A stretch of DNA of 64,000 nucleotides from Phycisphaerae bacterium (GCA_030448225.1 JAUJNJ010000015.1:9102-73101), one strand, 5' to 3'. Numbered from the stretch's first letter, positions 43,789 through 55,167 are shown. Notes: generated by a model not told the origin, from the sequence alone. Translations and numbers: made by a program.

Positions 43789-44694
43789 CTACCCGATCGA
43801 CGCGAGGTGCTTGCGTCCCATCACTGCGCCGGCGGCGCGGTCGCCGAGTTCGAGCGGGTCGAGCGTGACCCAGCCGTGGTAGCCGGCCTCGTCGAGACGC
43901 GCCAGCAGTTGCGGCCAATCGGTGTCGCCGCGGCCGACCGCCGCGGGCTTTGTGCGGCCGCCCTGGCCGCCGGCGGCGGCGCGGCCGCGGACGTGGCGGA
44001 TCAGGCCGCCGAGGCGGGAGAACAGTTCGTCGAGTTCCAGCACGTCGCGCAGCAGCGCGACCGGGTCGAAGTCGATGCCGAAGTAGGGGCAGTCCGCCGC
44101 CCGCAGGGCCCGCTCGAGGGCGGCGTAGCTGTTGAGGTCCGCGCGGAACGCGAGCACCACGCCGTACCGGTCGCTCCGCCGGCCGAGTTCGACCATCGCC
44201 GAGTCCACCGCCGACACCAGCGCCGGGTCCGGCGGCGGCACGGGCGGGAGCGCCGGCTTGGTGAACTCCGCCATCGCCGACGGCAGCAGGATCATCCCCG
44301 CCTGCTCGGCCGTCACCGCCGGCCTCGCCTGCACCTCGCGGGCCGGCTCCGGCAGCGGGCCGAGGTCGACGCACACGAGCGGCGCCGCCAGCCCCGCCGC
44401 CGCGTCCATCACCCGTTCGAGCCGCGCCAACTCCCGGTCCACGTCCGCGCCCGGCCCGAACCCCTTCGAGCCCAAATCGTACCGCAGCCCGACGAGGTCC
44501 TGGTTCTGTCCCGTCAGGACCGAGCGGAACTCCCGCCGGCCCGTCGCCGACAGTTCCGGCAGGCTCAACCCCGTCGAGTAGGCGTCGAAATGCACGCCGG
44601 CGAAGCCCGCCTCGCGCGCCAGGCGGGGCGCGGTGCGCGGGTCGGTGCTGAGCGCGTGGGAGACGACGGCGAATCGGGTGCGTTCGGACGGCAT
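43789..44694 (-). CDS. sugar-phosphate isomerase/epimerase-like TIM-barrel protein
   Basis: A 301-residue AP-endonuclease-2-fold protein. MPSERTRFAVVSHALSTDPR, LAREAGFAGVHFDAYSTGLS, LVGLRYDLGSKGFGPGADVD, APLVCVDLGPLPEP, GVVLAFRADLNSYAALERAL, CPYFGIDFDPVALLRDVLEL, GGLIRHVRGRAAAG and YHGWVTLDPLELGD follow the order of the barrel strands. Metal-ligand Glu/His positions are only partly kept (VHFDA, FDPV, RHVRGR, TLDPLE), so the activity may differ from classical isomerases. It is intact. Start ATG 44694; a GTG 12 bases upstream is also in frame. Confidence 0.8.
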   Translation of the reverse strand: MPSERTRFAVVSHALSTDPRTAPRLAREAGFAGVHFDAYSTGLSLPELSATGRREFRSVLTGQNQDLVGLRYDLGSKGFGPGADVDRELARLERVMDAAAGLAAPLVCVDLGPLPEPAREVQARPAVTAEQAGMILLPSAMAEFTKPALPPVPPPDPALVSAVDSAMVELGRRSDRYGVVLAFRADLNSYAALERALRAADCPYFGIDFDPVALLRDVLELDELFSRLGGLIRHVRGRAAAGGQGGRTKPAAVGRGDTDWPQLLARLDEAGYHGWVTLDPLELGDRAAGAVMGRKHLASIG

Positions 44695-45178
44695 AAGGTG
44701 CACCACTGTCGTTCACGCGGGGCACGAGGGCAACCCGGCAACTGCCGCCGGACGAAGTCGTCGAGTCCGTCTCGCCGGCCGCCAGCCCTTGCCGTCTCGC
44801 CGCCGGCGCGGGGTCGAGTCGTGCGTCGGCGCGGCGGGTGGAACCCCGGCGGCCCGCGGGTGCGCCCGCCGGGGCCCAGCGTCGGCCGCGATAACGATTA
44901 GCGACCCCCACCGACGCGGCGCGGCATCGAGCCGCCTCGGAGCGGGCGGCTGCAACGCTCGTATCTTCCGGTAGAGCGGATCCACCGCAGGTGTAGCGTG
45001 CGTTCCATCCGCCGGATGACCGGCGTGGCTACCCCGAGTGGCCACGGAACGCCGCCGTAAGTCGATCGGCTCGGACCTCGCGACGTGCGTCTCGGCCGAT
45101 CCGTCGGAACCGACGTTGCGAGGTTCGTGGCGGTGGCGACAATCGGGCCGTCTCACTCACAACGCAAGGGCGCGCTTC
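44695..45178. other. gene-free stretch
   Basis: A decayed copy of the GGCGTGG...CCACGG hairpin lies at 45022-45046. No gene is seen. The region should hold the divergent promoters. Confidence 0.4.
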
Positions 45179-46389
45179 ATGATCAACGTCTTCCGCCGTG
45201 CCGCCGCGGCCGCCGCCTTCGTCATCGCCTGCGGCACCGCCGCCCCCGTCGTCGACGCCGCGACCGTGTCCACCAAGGCCGGTCCGGTGAACGTGGAGCC
45301 GCTGGCGAAGCTCGACAACCCGTGGGGCATGGCGTACCTGCCCGACGGCCGGCTGCTGATCACGGAGAAGCCCGGCACGCTGCGGATCTTCGCCGACGGC
45401 AAGCTCTCCGAGCCGGTCGAGGGCGTGCCGGCCGTCGCCTACCGCGGCCAGGGCGGCCTGCTCGACGTCGCGGTCGACCCGAACTTCGCCCAGAACGCGG
45501 CTCGTCTACCTCTCCTACGCCGAGCTGGCCGAGCCGCAGCCCGACGACGCGCGCGACTCGGTCGACCAGCGGCCTCGGCGCGAACTTCAAGGCGCAGGAC
45601 CACCAGCTCAAGGGCGGCGCCGTCGCCCGCGCCCGCCTCGACGGCAACAAGCTGGCGGACCTGAAGGTCATCTGGCGGCAGACGCCCAAGACGCTCGGCC
45701 GCGGCCACTTCGGCGGGCGGCTGATCTTCGCGCCCGACGGCAAGCTGTTCATCACCTCCGGCGAGCGCCAGCGCTCCGAGCCGGCCCAGGAGTGGACCAG
45801 CAACCTCGGCGGGATCGTCCGCATCAACCCCGACGGCTCGATCCCCGACGACAACCCGTTCGCCAACAACGACAGCGCGCGGCCCGACCTCTACACCTAC
45901 GGCAACCGCAACCCGCTCGGCGCCGCCATCCACCCGGCGTCGGGCAAGCTCTGGGTCAACGAGATGGGCCCCAAGGGCGGCGACGAGTTGAACGTGATCG
46001 AGCCGGGCAAGAACTACGGCTGGCCCGCCGTCGCCGTCAGCGCCAAGCACTACAACGACGCGCCGATCCCGGAGCACGCCACGCAGCCGCAGTTCGCCGC
46101 GCCGCTGCGCGCCTGGACGCCGGTGATCTCGCCGTCGGGGATGATCTTCTACGACGGCCCGACGTTCCCGACGTGGAAGAACAGCGCGCTGATCGGCGGG
46201 CTCTCGTCGAAGGCCGTCGTCCGCCTGACCGTGGACGGCGACCGAGTGACCGACGAGGAGCGCATCGACATGGGCCGCCGCATCCGCGACGTGGAGCAGG
46301 CCCCCGACGGCGCGATCCTGCTCCTGAGCGACGGCAAGCAGGGCGAACTCCTGCGCCTCACGCCGGCCGAAGCGGCGAGCGGACAGTAG
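45179..46389 (+). CDS. PQQ-dependent glucose/sorbosone dehydrogenase family protein, frameshifted
   Basis: A periplasmic beta-propeller oxidoreductase of about 400 residues, with signal peptide [40 protein letters not shown] and [20 protein letters not shown] open the propeller. After indels near 45490 and 45560 come [40 protein letters not shown] (His), [60 protein letters not shown] and [11 protein letters not shown]. This matches the soluble aldose dehydrogenase (YliI/Asd) type. PQQ use is inferred from the family. Confidence 0.9.
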
Positions 46390-46413
46390 CGGCGGCTCGG
46401 TCGGACCACTCCC

Positions 46414-46812
46414 ATGAACCAGGAAGGCGAGACCGGGGAGCGGCCCCGTGACTCGGCGCGGGAGGCGGACGTACAGGCGGCGGAGTCTCGCCTCGGCGGA
46501 CGGTTCCCCGCGCCGTACCGCGCGTTTCTTCACCGGTCCGACGGACATCAGTCGCACGACCGCATCGTCCTCTACGCACTGCATGAGTTGGACGAGCGGA
46601 ACGAGACTTTCAACGTGATGGAGTTCTTCCCGAACTACTTTGCCGTCGGCGATGACAGCGGCGGCAGGCTAGTTCTCCTCCGCAAGGGCGATGAGTCGGC
46701 CCAACCGTGGCTGGTGGGAGCCGGCGCTCTGATGCCCGATGACGGACGCGCGATGGGCACAAGCTGGGAGCAGTGGGAAGCAGCGGGCTTTCCGCTACAT
46801 CGCTCGAAGTAA
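46414..46812 (+). CDS. SMI1/KNR4 (SUKH) family protein
   Basis: 132 residues, intact. It starts MNQEGETGERPRDSAREADV, then QAAESRLGGRFPAPYRAFLH (the family's ExRLGxxFPxxYRxFLxxxxG), RSDGHQSHDRIVLYALHELD and MEFFPNYFAVGDDSGGRLVL, then a late WEQWEAAGFPL. It lies 24 bases after the dehydrogenase. It may be a toxin-immunity protein or a general regulator; no toxin partner is recognised next to it. A second member of the family is the third integron cassette at 17270. Confidence 0.85.
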   Translation: MNQEGETGERPRDSAREADVQAAESRLGGRFPAPYRAFLHRSDGHQSHDRIVLYALHELDERNETFNVMEFFPNYFAVGDDSGGRLVLLRKGDESAQPWLVGAGALMPDDGRAMGTSWEQWEAAGFPLHRSK

Positions 46813-47149
46813 CGTCGCGAGAGCCGTCGGCACGGCGACGGGCGCTGACAGGCGTAGAGGCGGGGAGCGGAGCAGGTGGAAACGCGACCTTCCGCCGCTG
46901 TCCCCCGCCCGGCGCGGTCGGACCGATAACGATGGGGCCGGGCGCGCCGCGCCTTACCACTGTTTATGGTCGAATCGTAATCGCCGGATCTTGCGGCATC
47001 TTCTTGATCCACGGGCTGCCGTATCGGGCCGGCCCGGGACACGAGCGCTTCGGCCCGCCGGTGACCCGGCGGGCGGCCGCCCCCGACCGCCGCGTGCATC
47101 GCGCGGCGCGCCGGAAGGGCAGGCGGCACGGGGCGCTGATCTGACGCAA

Positions 47150-49598
47150 CAACCAGACCGCCGACGCGGACGCGCTGCGGCTGGAACTCGCGCGGCCGCC
47201 CGACTACTTCGGACGCCGCGTTCCCGGCGACGCCGGTCGAGGAGATCGTGTTCGTCGGCGGCGGGGCGGGCGACCGCGGTCGGTGCCGCGTCTTTGCGAT
47301 CGCGCTGGACCTGCCGGCGCATGGGGCCTCGCCGCTCGCCCACCTCCCCCGCGCCGCCGTCGCCGCCGCCCGCAACGCGGGCGACGACCTCCTGTGGGGC
47401 GACAGCGGCCTCGACGTCGACCGCGTCACCCGCGTGACGACCGTCGTCACGAGCGGCAAGCCCGGCGCGGACGACTTCGCCGCGGCGGGCGACGACACGA
47501 TCGACGCCGGCGCCAGCCGCGACATCGCGTTCGGCGACCACGGCGAAATCACGCAGGTCGGCGGCGCGGCGAACGTGCTCGCCCCGTCCGGCGCCGTGGC
47601 CCTCGCGGCCACGACGTCGCACGGCGTGGGCGGCGGCGACACGATCACCGCCAGCGGCGCGGGCGAGAACCTCCTGTTCGGCGGCACCGGCGCCGACCGC
47701 GTTACGGGCGGCGACGACGCCGACGTGATCCTCGGCGACATCGCCGGCCGTCAGCCTCGGCGGCGACGGCGAGTTGGACCGCGTCGACGTGCTCGTCACG
47801 AACGTCGGGGGCGCGGATTCGCTCGCGGGCGGCGCGGGCAACGACCTGATCCTCGGCCAGGCCGGCGGCGACTCGATCGCCGGCGGCGAGGGCAACGACG
47901 TCCTCATCGGCGACAACGCCACCGTCCGCCGCGCCGGCCCCGGCTCCTCGAGCACGACTTGCGCTTCCGCTTCGGCCTCTGGACCGGCGCGCTCTACGAC
48001 GCGGCCGGCAACATCCCGCACGGCCGAACTCGGCCTCGGCGCCACGTTCGCCGACCCGCTCGGCGACGCGCCTCTCCGTCACGCTCCTCGAGCACGACGC
48101 CGCCACGCCGGCCGACGACCGCTGGGGCAACGACGCCCGCCGCCGGCGACGCCGGCAACGACGTGGTCTTCGGCCAACTCGGCGACGACACGCTCGCCGG
48201 CGGGACGGGCGACGACTACGTCGAGGGCAACGGCGGCAACGACTCGATCCGCGGCGGCATTGGCCAGGACGACCTCGTCGGCGGCAGCAGCGACCGCTTC
48301 GGCCCTCGACGCCCGGCCAGCTGCGCCGACGGCCGCAACGAGATCTTCGGCGGCGACGGTTCCAAGACCGGCCGCGGGAAGCCGGCGACCTGGCAGACGG
48401 CGGCCACGCCAACGACGCCGACACGATCCTCGGCGACAACGGCAACATCTCGAAGGTCGTCAACGCGACCACCGGGAAGTTCGTCACCTTTAACTACGAC
48501 AACTACGCCGGCACCGCGCGGGTCAACCCGCGCGTGGTGGAACTGCTCGACTACACCCCGGGCGTGGCCGGCCCGGCCGACCTCGGCGGCGCCGACCGCG
48601 TCCACGGCGAGGACGGCGACGATGGCGTCTGGGCATGACCGGCAACGACATGCTGTTCGGCGGCGGCAATGACGACGACCTGATCGGCGGCGCGACGCGC
48701 CGACGGCATCCTCGGCGACGACGGCCGCATCCTCACCAGCCGCAACGGCACGGCCGAACGCTGCGCAGCGTGGCGGCCGTCACCGCGCTCGACGCGACGA
48801 TCAGCACGGCCGGCGGCGCGTCGGCGACGATCAACCTGGCGGGCCGGCTGAAGAAGGCGGCGGCCCTCGCGCGCCGTTCGGGCTCGGCGGCCAGCGACAT
48901 CATCTACGGCGGCGCCCGGCGACGACGCGATGAGCAGCGCCGAGGCGCTGACGGGCTTCTACGCCGCCTCCTGTCCGGCGCCAGGCCGGTGAACCCGGGC
49001 GACGCCTTTCAGTACGGCGCGCCAGCTCGGCGAGTTCGCCGCCTATGACGAGAACGCACCGCGGACGAAGATCGAAGGGTTCTTCCTGAACTTCGACAAG
49101 GCCGAGGCGGACGGCGACGACGCGATCTTCGGCGACGAGGGCAACGACTGGGCCGTCGGCGGCACCGGCACCGACCACCTCTACGGCGGCCTCGGCGACG
49201 ACCTGCTGAACGTCGACGACGACCTCGACACCACCAACGGCACGAACGACGCCGCCGACACCGGCGTCCACGCCGGCGCCCGACATCGCGTACGGCGGCG
49301 GCGGCGGGACGTGCTGATTGCCGACAGCAAGGACGACCGGTTGATCAACTGGGTCGGCGAGTTCGACAGCTACGTCGTGCCGTTATCGCCCTTCGGCGTC
49401 GGCACGATCAGCCGAGCCCTTTCGCCCGGGCTGCCGGCTTACCTGCTGCAACTCGCGGCGAGCGACCGGCTGGACCTGGCGCGAACCGAGCCGGCAGGCG
49501 AGCTGGGCATCGTCCTTCAGAAGGACGCGGGCTGGCAGTCGCAGACCGGCGCGCCCGCCGACCCGCAGCCGGGCAGCGGCAGCGGCAAGCGGAAGTAG
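47150..49598 (+). CDS. RTX-type calcium-binding repeat protein, heavily frameshifted
   Basis: A large secreted protein. Fragments in all three frames carry the GGxGxDxLxG nonapeptide: GADDFAAAGDDTIDAGASRD, GENLLFGGTGADRVTGGDDA, GGAGNDLILGQAGGDSIAGG, EGNDVLIGDN, GNDVVFGQLGDDTLAGGTGD, YVEGNGGNDSIRGG and YGGLGDDLLNVDDDLDT. These fold into a Ca-binding beta roll. The C-terminal block DDRLINWVGEFDSYVVPLSP and KDAGWQSQTGAPADPQPGSG ends at 49598. The start is uncertain; coding signal (NNQTADADALRLELARPPDY) begins about 47150. At least fifteen indels. Usually exported by type I secretion; no such genes are here. Confidence 0.75.
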
Positions 49599-49917
49599 GG
49601 TGGATTCGTGCGGGTTCCCGCGGCTGTGCCGCTCCGCCCGTGATGCGGCGGCGGCCCCCGGGGGGAGACGGGCAAGCGCCCGGCGCGTTTGATGATGATG
49701 ACGTAGCGGTCCCCACAACGAGTCGCGTGTAGCGCACGAACGAATCTCCCGCAGTTCTGGGAAGAACCGCGGGGGATCCGTATCGCGTTGGCGATGACGC
49801 GCCGCGGGTGCGTCGCTGTATAAACCGCGGGGACGCAATCGGTGTGGCAACCCGGCGTGAAATCCGAGCCGCTCAATCCCGGCTTGCTGAACTTCCTGCG
49901 GGTGTGACTGTTTTGAT
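49599..49917. other. gene-free stretch
   Basis: This lies between the convergent RTX and ankyrin genes. No element is supported. Confidence 0.4.
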
Positions 49918-51471
49918 TTACTTCTTCGGCTTCGCCGCGTCGTAGCCGGCGGGCTTGTCGCCGTCACGCGTGGTGGGGGGCGGCGGGGTGACGCCGGCGG
50001 CGCGCATCGCGCGGTGGATGGCGTCGACCGTCTCGACCGAGGGCTTGAAGTTCCCGGGCCGGAACCCCTCGGCGATCATCAGCGGCGTCCAGCCGCGCTT
50101 GTTCTTCCGGTTCCAGACGTCGATGCGCGCGCCCTTGTCGGCGAGGAATGCGACCATCTTCGGCAGGCTCTTGTACGCCGCGCCGTGCATCGCCGTCTCG
50201 CCGTTGCGGTCGACGGCGTTGACGTCGGCGCCGACGCCCAGGAGGTACTCGACGGCCGCCAACGCCTCGGGCTCGGTCCCGGCTTCCTCGGTGGGCGCGA
50301 ACGTGCCGATGCCGGCCGCGGCCATCAACGGCGTGCAGCCGTCCTTGTTCGCCAGCAGCGGGTCGGCGCCTAACCCCACCAATTCCCGCATGTAGGGGAC
50401 GTCGGCCTTCCGCGCCGCCAGCAGGAACGGCGTCGCGCCGGTGAGGTTGATCCCGCTCCCTTCGGTCGATTTGCCCTTCAGCCGCCGGTTGACGTCCGCG
50501 CCGCGCGCCGCGAGTTCCCGCGCGAACTGAAGGCTCGTCAGGTCGCCCGAACCGCTCGGCGGCGGCTGACCGTCGTCGCCGTCGCCGCGGTTGGGCTTTC
50601 GGACCGACGCCATCGCGTGCAGCGGGGGGTACCCGGACCGGTCGTCGTTCGGGTCGGCGCCGGCCTTCAGCAAAACGGCGGCGAGCGCGAAGTGCCCGTT
50701 CTCGATTGCAAGGAGCAGCACGCTCACGCCGTTGCCGGGGGCCCGGCCGTCGGCCCGCTTTTCCGTCCGCACCGGTTCGTTCACGTCCACGCCCGCCTTG
50801 AGCAGGACCTGAACGACCGCCACCCGGCCCTCGCGCGCCGCAAAGAGCAGGGGCGTGAAGCCGGACTTCAGCCGTGCGTTGGCGTCCGCGCCGGCCGCGA
50901 GCAGCACCTCGACGACGGCGGCGTGGCCCTCGGCCGCCGCCCACATCAGCGCCGTCTGGTCCTTGCGGTCCGTCGCGTCGACCTTCGCGCCGGCGTCGAG
51001 CAGCGCCCGCACGGCCCCGGCGCGGCCGGTGCGGGCGGCGGTCATCAGCGCCGTCTCGCCGCCGAGCAGGGCGACGTTGGCGTCCGCGCCGGATTCGAGC
51101 AGCGCGCGGACGAGTGCCTCGTTGCCGTTCGCGCACGCGAGCGACAGCGGCGTGACGCCGTAGCGATTCGCGGCCTTGGCCGCGGCGCCGGCGGCGAGCA
51201 GGAGGCGAGCCGTCTCTAAATCGTCATGGTGGGCGGCCCAGTGGAGCGCGGTCATGCCGTCCGCCTGGGCGGCGTTCGCGTCGGCGCGTTCGCTCAGAAG
51301 CGACCGGACGCGCGGCCAGTCCGCCCGCTCCGCCGCCGCCGCGAGTTGCGGGTCCGTCGCCGGCGCGTCCGGCGCGGCGGCGGGGCACGATCCGACCATG
51401 ATGAACGACAAGATGTAGGTCGCCGCCGCGGCGGTCACGCGGCGGGCGCGTCGCAGCTCTCGGTTCGTCAT
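49918..51471 (-). CDS. exported ankyrin-repeat protein
   Basis: 517 residues, intact. The signal segment RRVTAAAATYILSFIMVGSC could end as a lipoprotein Cys. About ten ankyrin repeats follow, for example DGMTALHWAAHHDDLETARL, LLAAGAAAKAANRYGVTPLS, LACANGNEALVRALLESGAD and GETALMTAARTGRAGAVRAL, then a linker and further degenerate repeats ending KRGWTPLMIAEGFRPGNFKP. It lies 16 bases after the DUF1552 gene in the same direction, so it forms an operon with the DUF1592/DUF1552 pair. Ankyrin proteins are common beside such pairs; it presumably binds a protein partner outside the membrane. Confidence 0.93.
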   Translation of the reverse strand: MTNRELRRARRVTAAAATYILSFIMVGSCPAAAPDAPATDPQLAAAAERADWPRVRSLLSERADANAAQADGMTALHWAAHHDDLETARLLLAAGAAAKAANRYGVTPLSLACANGNEALVRALLESGADANVALLGGETALMTAARTGRAGAVRALLDAGAKVDATDRKDQTALMWAAAEGHAAVVEVLLAAGADANARLKSGFTPLLFAAREGRVAVVQVLLKAGVDVNEPVRTEKRADGRAPGNGVSVLLLAIENGHFALAAVLLKAGADPNDDRSGYPPLHAMASVRKPNRGDGDDGQPPPSGSGDLTSLQFARELAARGADVNRRLKGKSTEGSGINLTGATPFLLAARKADVPYMRELVGLGADPLLANKDGCTPLMAAAGIGTFAPTEEAGTEPEALAAVEYLLGVGADVNAVDRNGETAMHGAAYKSLPKMVAFLADKGARIDVWNRKNKRGWTPLMIAEGFRPGNFKPSVETVDAIHRAMRAAGVTPPPPTTRDGDKPAGYDAAKPKK

Positions 51472-51487
51472 CCGCGCCTCGCGTCGG

Positions 51488-52831
51488 TCAGATGCCCAGC
51501 GGTTCGAACAGTTCGCCCACCCGGCCGTCGCTGTCGGCGAACTTGTCAAGCCTGACGCCGACCTTGTCGAGCATCGTGAGGTGAAGGTTCGCCAGCGCGG
51601 TCGGCTTGTCGAACCGGATGTGTCGCCCGCCCTTCATCCCGCCCGCCGCGCCGCCGGCGACGATGATCGGCAGGTTGGAGTGGTCGTGCACGTTCGGGTT
51701 GCCCATGCCGCTGCCGTACAGGAGCAGCGAATGGTCGAGCAGCGTGCCGTTCCCCTCCTTGGCCGCCCGGAGTTTGCCGAGGAACTCGGCGAACAGCGAG
51801 ACGTGGAACGCGTTGATCTTCGCCATCTTGGCGACCTTCTCCGGGTCGTTGCCGTGGTGCGACAGCGGGTGGTGCGGGTCCGACACGCCGGCCTCGGGGT
51901 AGGTGCGGTTGCTCGTCTCGCGCGCGAGCTGGAACGTGGTGACGCGCGTGACGTCCCCCTGCATCGCCAGCACCTGCAGGTCGAACATCAGCCGCGCGTG
52001 GTCGGCGTAGGCGGCGGGGACGCCGACGGGGCGGTCGAGGTCCGGCAACTCGTTTTGCTCGGCGTCGCGCTCGGCCTTCTGGATGCGGCGCTCCACGTCG
52101 CGGACGGCGTCGAGGTACTGCCCCACCTTCGCCCGGTCGGCCGGCCCCAGCTCGCCCTTGAGGCGCGCCAGGTCGTCGTGGACGAAGTCGAGCAGGCTGG
52201 CGCGGCGGCGGAGCGAGGCGAGGCGGTCGGCCTTGCTGCCCCCCTCGCCGAACAGCGTCTCGAACACCAGCCGCGGGTGCGCCTCGGCCGGCAGCGGCGT
52301 CGTCGGCGACGACCACGACAGGTTGTTCTGGTAGACGCAGGCGTACCCGTTGTCGCACTGGCCCGCGGTCTGGAGCATGTCCATCGCCAGCTCGAGCGAC
52401 GGCAGCGGCGTCTCGCGGCCGATCTGCTGCGCGGCGATCTGGTCGACGGTCGTGCCGAGGCGGTAGTCGGAGCTCTCGGTGTGCTTGGCGCGGGCGCAGC
52501 TCAAGAACGCCGCGTTCGACGTCGCGTGCGTGCCCGGGTAGGCGTTGCGCAGCTCCATGTTCGTCAGCACCGACACGTGGTCCTTCACCGGCGCCAGCGA
52601 CTCAAGGATCGGCGACAGCGCGTCGAGCCGGTCGCCGTCGCGCGGCGTCCACCGCGTGATGTCGCACCCCATCGGCATGAACACGAAGCCGAGCCGCCGG
52701 ACCGGCGCCGCCGGCGTCGCCGCCAGGGCGGTGGCGGCGGGGACCATCGCGTCCAGCAGCGGCAGCGCCAGGGTGGCGCCGACGCCGCGCAGGAACGTCC
52801 GCCGCGGCAACGATTTCCTCGACAGGTTCAT
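51488..52831 (-). CDS. DUF1552 protein, Tat-exported
   Basis: 447 residues, intact. The N-terminus MNLSRKSLPRRTFLRGVGAT carries the twin-arginine motif RRTFLRG, so it is exported folded. RRLGFVFMPMGCDITRWTPR, NAYPGTHATSNAAFLSCARA, GQCDNGYACVYQNNLSWSSP, NRTYPEAGVSDPHHPLSHHG and LLLYGSGMGNPNVHDHSNLP, IIVAGG are the conserved DUF1552 blocks, reminiscent of alkaline-phosphatase/sulfatase-like folds. The start overlaps the stop of the DUF1592 gene (ATGA). The biochemical role of this widespread planctomycete pair is unknown; they are often linked with c-type heme domains. Confidence 0.95.
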   Translation of the reverse strand: MNLSRKSLPRRTFLRGVGATLALPLLDAMVPAATALAATPAAPVRRLGFVFMPMGCDITRWTPRDGDRLDALSPILESLAPVKDHVSVLTNMELRNAYPGTHATSNAAFLSCARAKHTESSDYRLGTTVDQIAAQQIGRETPLPSLELAMDMLQTAGQCDNGYACVYQNNLSWSSPTTPLPAEAHPRLVFETLFGEGGSKADRLASLRRRASLLDFVHDDLARLKGELGPADRAKVGQYLDAVRDVERRIQKAERDAEQNELPDLDRPVGVPAAYADHARLMFDLQVLAMQGDVTRVTTFQLARETSNRTYPEAGVSDPHHPLSHHGNDPEKVAKMAKINAFHVSLFAEFLGKLRAAKEGNGTLLDHSLLLYGSGMGNPNVHDHSNLPIIVAGGAAGGMKGGRHIRFDKPTALANLHLTMLDKVGVRLDKFADSDGRVGELFEPLGI

Positions 52832-55167
52832 GGGGTCTCCCTCATCCGGAACGGGGTGCTGTGGACGATCCCGACGACGATCGCCGAAAAGCGGTAGTCG
52901 GCCGCCGCCGCGGCGCGGACGACGCCGCGGACGGCGGGGCCGTCGTAGTGCCCGACGCCGCGGCCCAGCGCGAACGTCAGCAGCTTCTCGGCCAGCGTGG
53001 TGGTGAAGATCTCCGGGCGCTTCAGCAGCGCGGCCTCCAGCCCGTCGACCCCGGCGAACCGGCTGCCGTCGGGGAGCCCGCCGGCGGCGTCGACCGGCCG
53101 GCCCTCCTCCGCCGTGCGCCAGCGGCCGACGGCGTCGAAGTTCTCCAGCGACAGGCCGACCGGGTCCATCACGTCGTGGCAATCCTCGCGCACGCGGCGT
53201 TGGCCCGGTGTGCTGCGCCGCGCCGCCGGCAGCGACGCCGACACCGTGTTGTCGTCGAGCCGCGGGCACGTCCGGCGGCGGGGGCGGCGGGGGGTGCCGA
53301 GCACGTTGTCCAGCACCCACTTGCCGCGGATCACCGGCGACGTCCGCGTCGCGTACGACGTGACCGTCAAGGTGCTGCTGCCGGGTGCCGCAACAGGCCG
53401 CCCCGGCGGCTGGCAGCCGGGTCGAGCTACGCGGCGGAACTGGGTGCCGTACACGTGGGGGATGCCGTAGTGCTTCGCGAGCCGCTCGTTGAGCCAGGCG
53501 CGGTCGGGCGCAACAGGTCGAGCACGCTGCGGTCGTCCCGCACCACGTCGGTGAAGAGCAGTTCGGTCCTCGCCGGAACGCCTGGATGCAGGTTGTCGTC
53601 GAAGTCGGGGGAACAGCCGCCCGTCGGGCGTGATCGATTCGAGGTTGCGCAGGTGCAGCCACGCGCGACGAAGTTGCCGATGAGCGACGCCGACTGCGGG
53701 TCGGCCAGCATCCGCCGCGCCTCATGCTCGAGCACGTCGGGCCGGCTTAGCCGTCGCGGCGAGGCGACGTCGAGCAGTTCGTCGTCGGGGATGCTGCTCC
53801 ACAGGAAGAACGACAGCCGCGACGCGAGTTCCAAATCGCTCACGCGGTACGCGTCGCGCGCGTCGGCCGCCGGGTCGCGCTCGACGCGGAACAGGAACTC
53901 GCGGCTGACGAGGACCGGCAGCAAGCCGCCGCCTCGATGCCCGCGTCGAAGTCGCCGCCCTCGAGTCGCCTCGCGGTAGAACGGCAGGACGCGCGTCGTC
54001 GGCCTCGCCGACCGGCCGGCGGTAGCGCGCATCAGCGTCGAGAGGATCTGCTTCGCGCACGCCTCCTCGCCCGGCCCGCCGGGGCGCGCGACGAAGATGC
54101 GGCGGCGGCTCGGCGTGTCGCCGGGGGCGTGGCCGCGGCGGCGTCGCCGCCGGACCCCTTCTCGAACGGGCCGGTGATCGACACCTGGTAGACCGCGGGC
54201 GACACCCGCGGGTGCCGGTGCATGTTGAAGCGGGCGTTGTACGGCTGGCGCGCCGTCTCGAGCAGCGACGATGGGTTCTTCAGGAACGTGACGCCGAGGT
54301 CGCGCGGCCGGCCTTGACGGACAGGCGGGAGCTTCAGGTGGGCGTCGACGGCTGGAAATCCTGCGGCCGGGCGGGGGCTTCACCGTGAAGGACTCGACGC
54401 TCGCGGTCGAGCAGCACCTCCATTTCGTGCGATTCGTGAAGCCCTCCACCTCCTCGTTGCGGTCGCGGGCGAGGCGGATCTGGATCTCGTACTCCCGTCC
54501 CGGCGCGAACGTGTAGCGGATGAGCGTGCCGCCGCGCGCGCGCCGACTGGCAGGCCGTCGACGCGGTCCTCCTGCGTGACGTCCGGGCGGACGCGGATCG
54601 TGTCGCCGCCCGGCGACCGCGGCGCCGCCGGACCGCGAGGCGGGCTGATCTTCTGGGCGGCTGTGACGTAGCGGTCGAGGAGCGTGGGGGAGAGTTCGCC
54701 GACCGTCACGTTGTCGAACCCGTGGCTCGATTCCGTCGGCCGGCAACAGGGCTGCCGCGTCGATTTCGAGGGCCAACAGGTCGCGGATGACGTTCTGGCT
54801 GGCGCGCGTCAGCCGCCGGAGCGTGTCGAAAGCGCCCAAGCGCGGCCGCTCGGCCGCCGCGCGATCGAGTTCGGTTTCAAGTGACACGGCAGACGCGTAG
54901 GCTCTCTCGGTGGGCCGTTCTTCTGTCCGCCGGCGGCATCTGCCGCGTAGCCGGCGGACGACGTCCTCCCACACCTGCGGGTGGTCGCTGACGTCGGCGG
55001 CCAGGACCGCCGCGAGGTCCAACCCGCCCTCCGCGTCGTCGCCGTCGTGGCAGCTCACGCAGTACGCGTCCACCATCGTCTTCACCGACGCCGGCCCAGC
55101 GCCCAGCCGCACCACCCGCCAGCAACAGGGTGCAGACTACCGGAAAACAACAGGGTGATACGGCCAC
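52828..55167 (-). CDS. DUF1592/DUF1588/DUF1585-type protein with heme-c motif, heavily frameshifted
   Basis: A secreted protein of about 780 residues. The GTG at 55167 starts VAVSPCCFPVVCTLLLAGGA (signal peptide). After a shift comes KTMVDAYCVSCHDGDDAEGG, with the CxxCH heme-c motif. Later parts, in different frames: FDTLRRLTRASQNVIRDLLA (DUF1587), LIRYTFAPGREYEIQIRLAR, YRVSDLELASRLSFFLWSSI and PDDELLDVAS (DUF1592), NLHPGVPARTELLFTDVVRD (DUF1588), and EDCHDVMDPVGLSLENFDAV, KRPEIFTTTLAEKLLTFALG with the end HSTPFRMRETP (DUF1585). At least ten indels, whereas the adjoining DUF1552 gene has none. Function unknown; the domain set suggests an extracellular redox protein. Confidence 0.88.
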
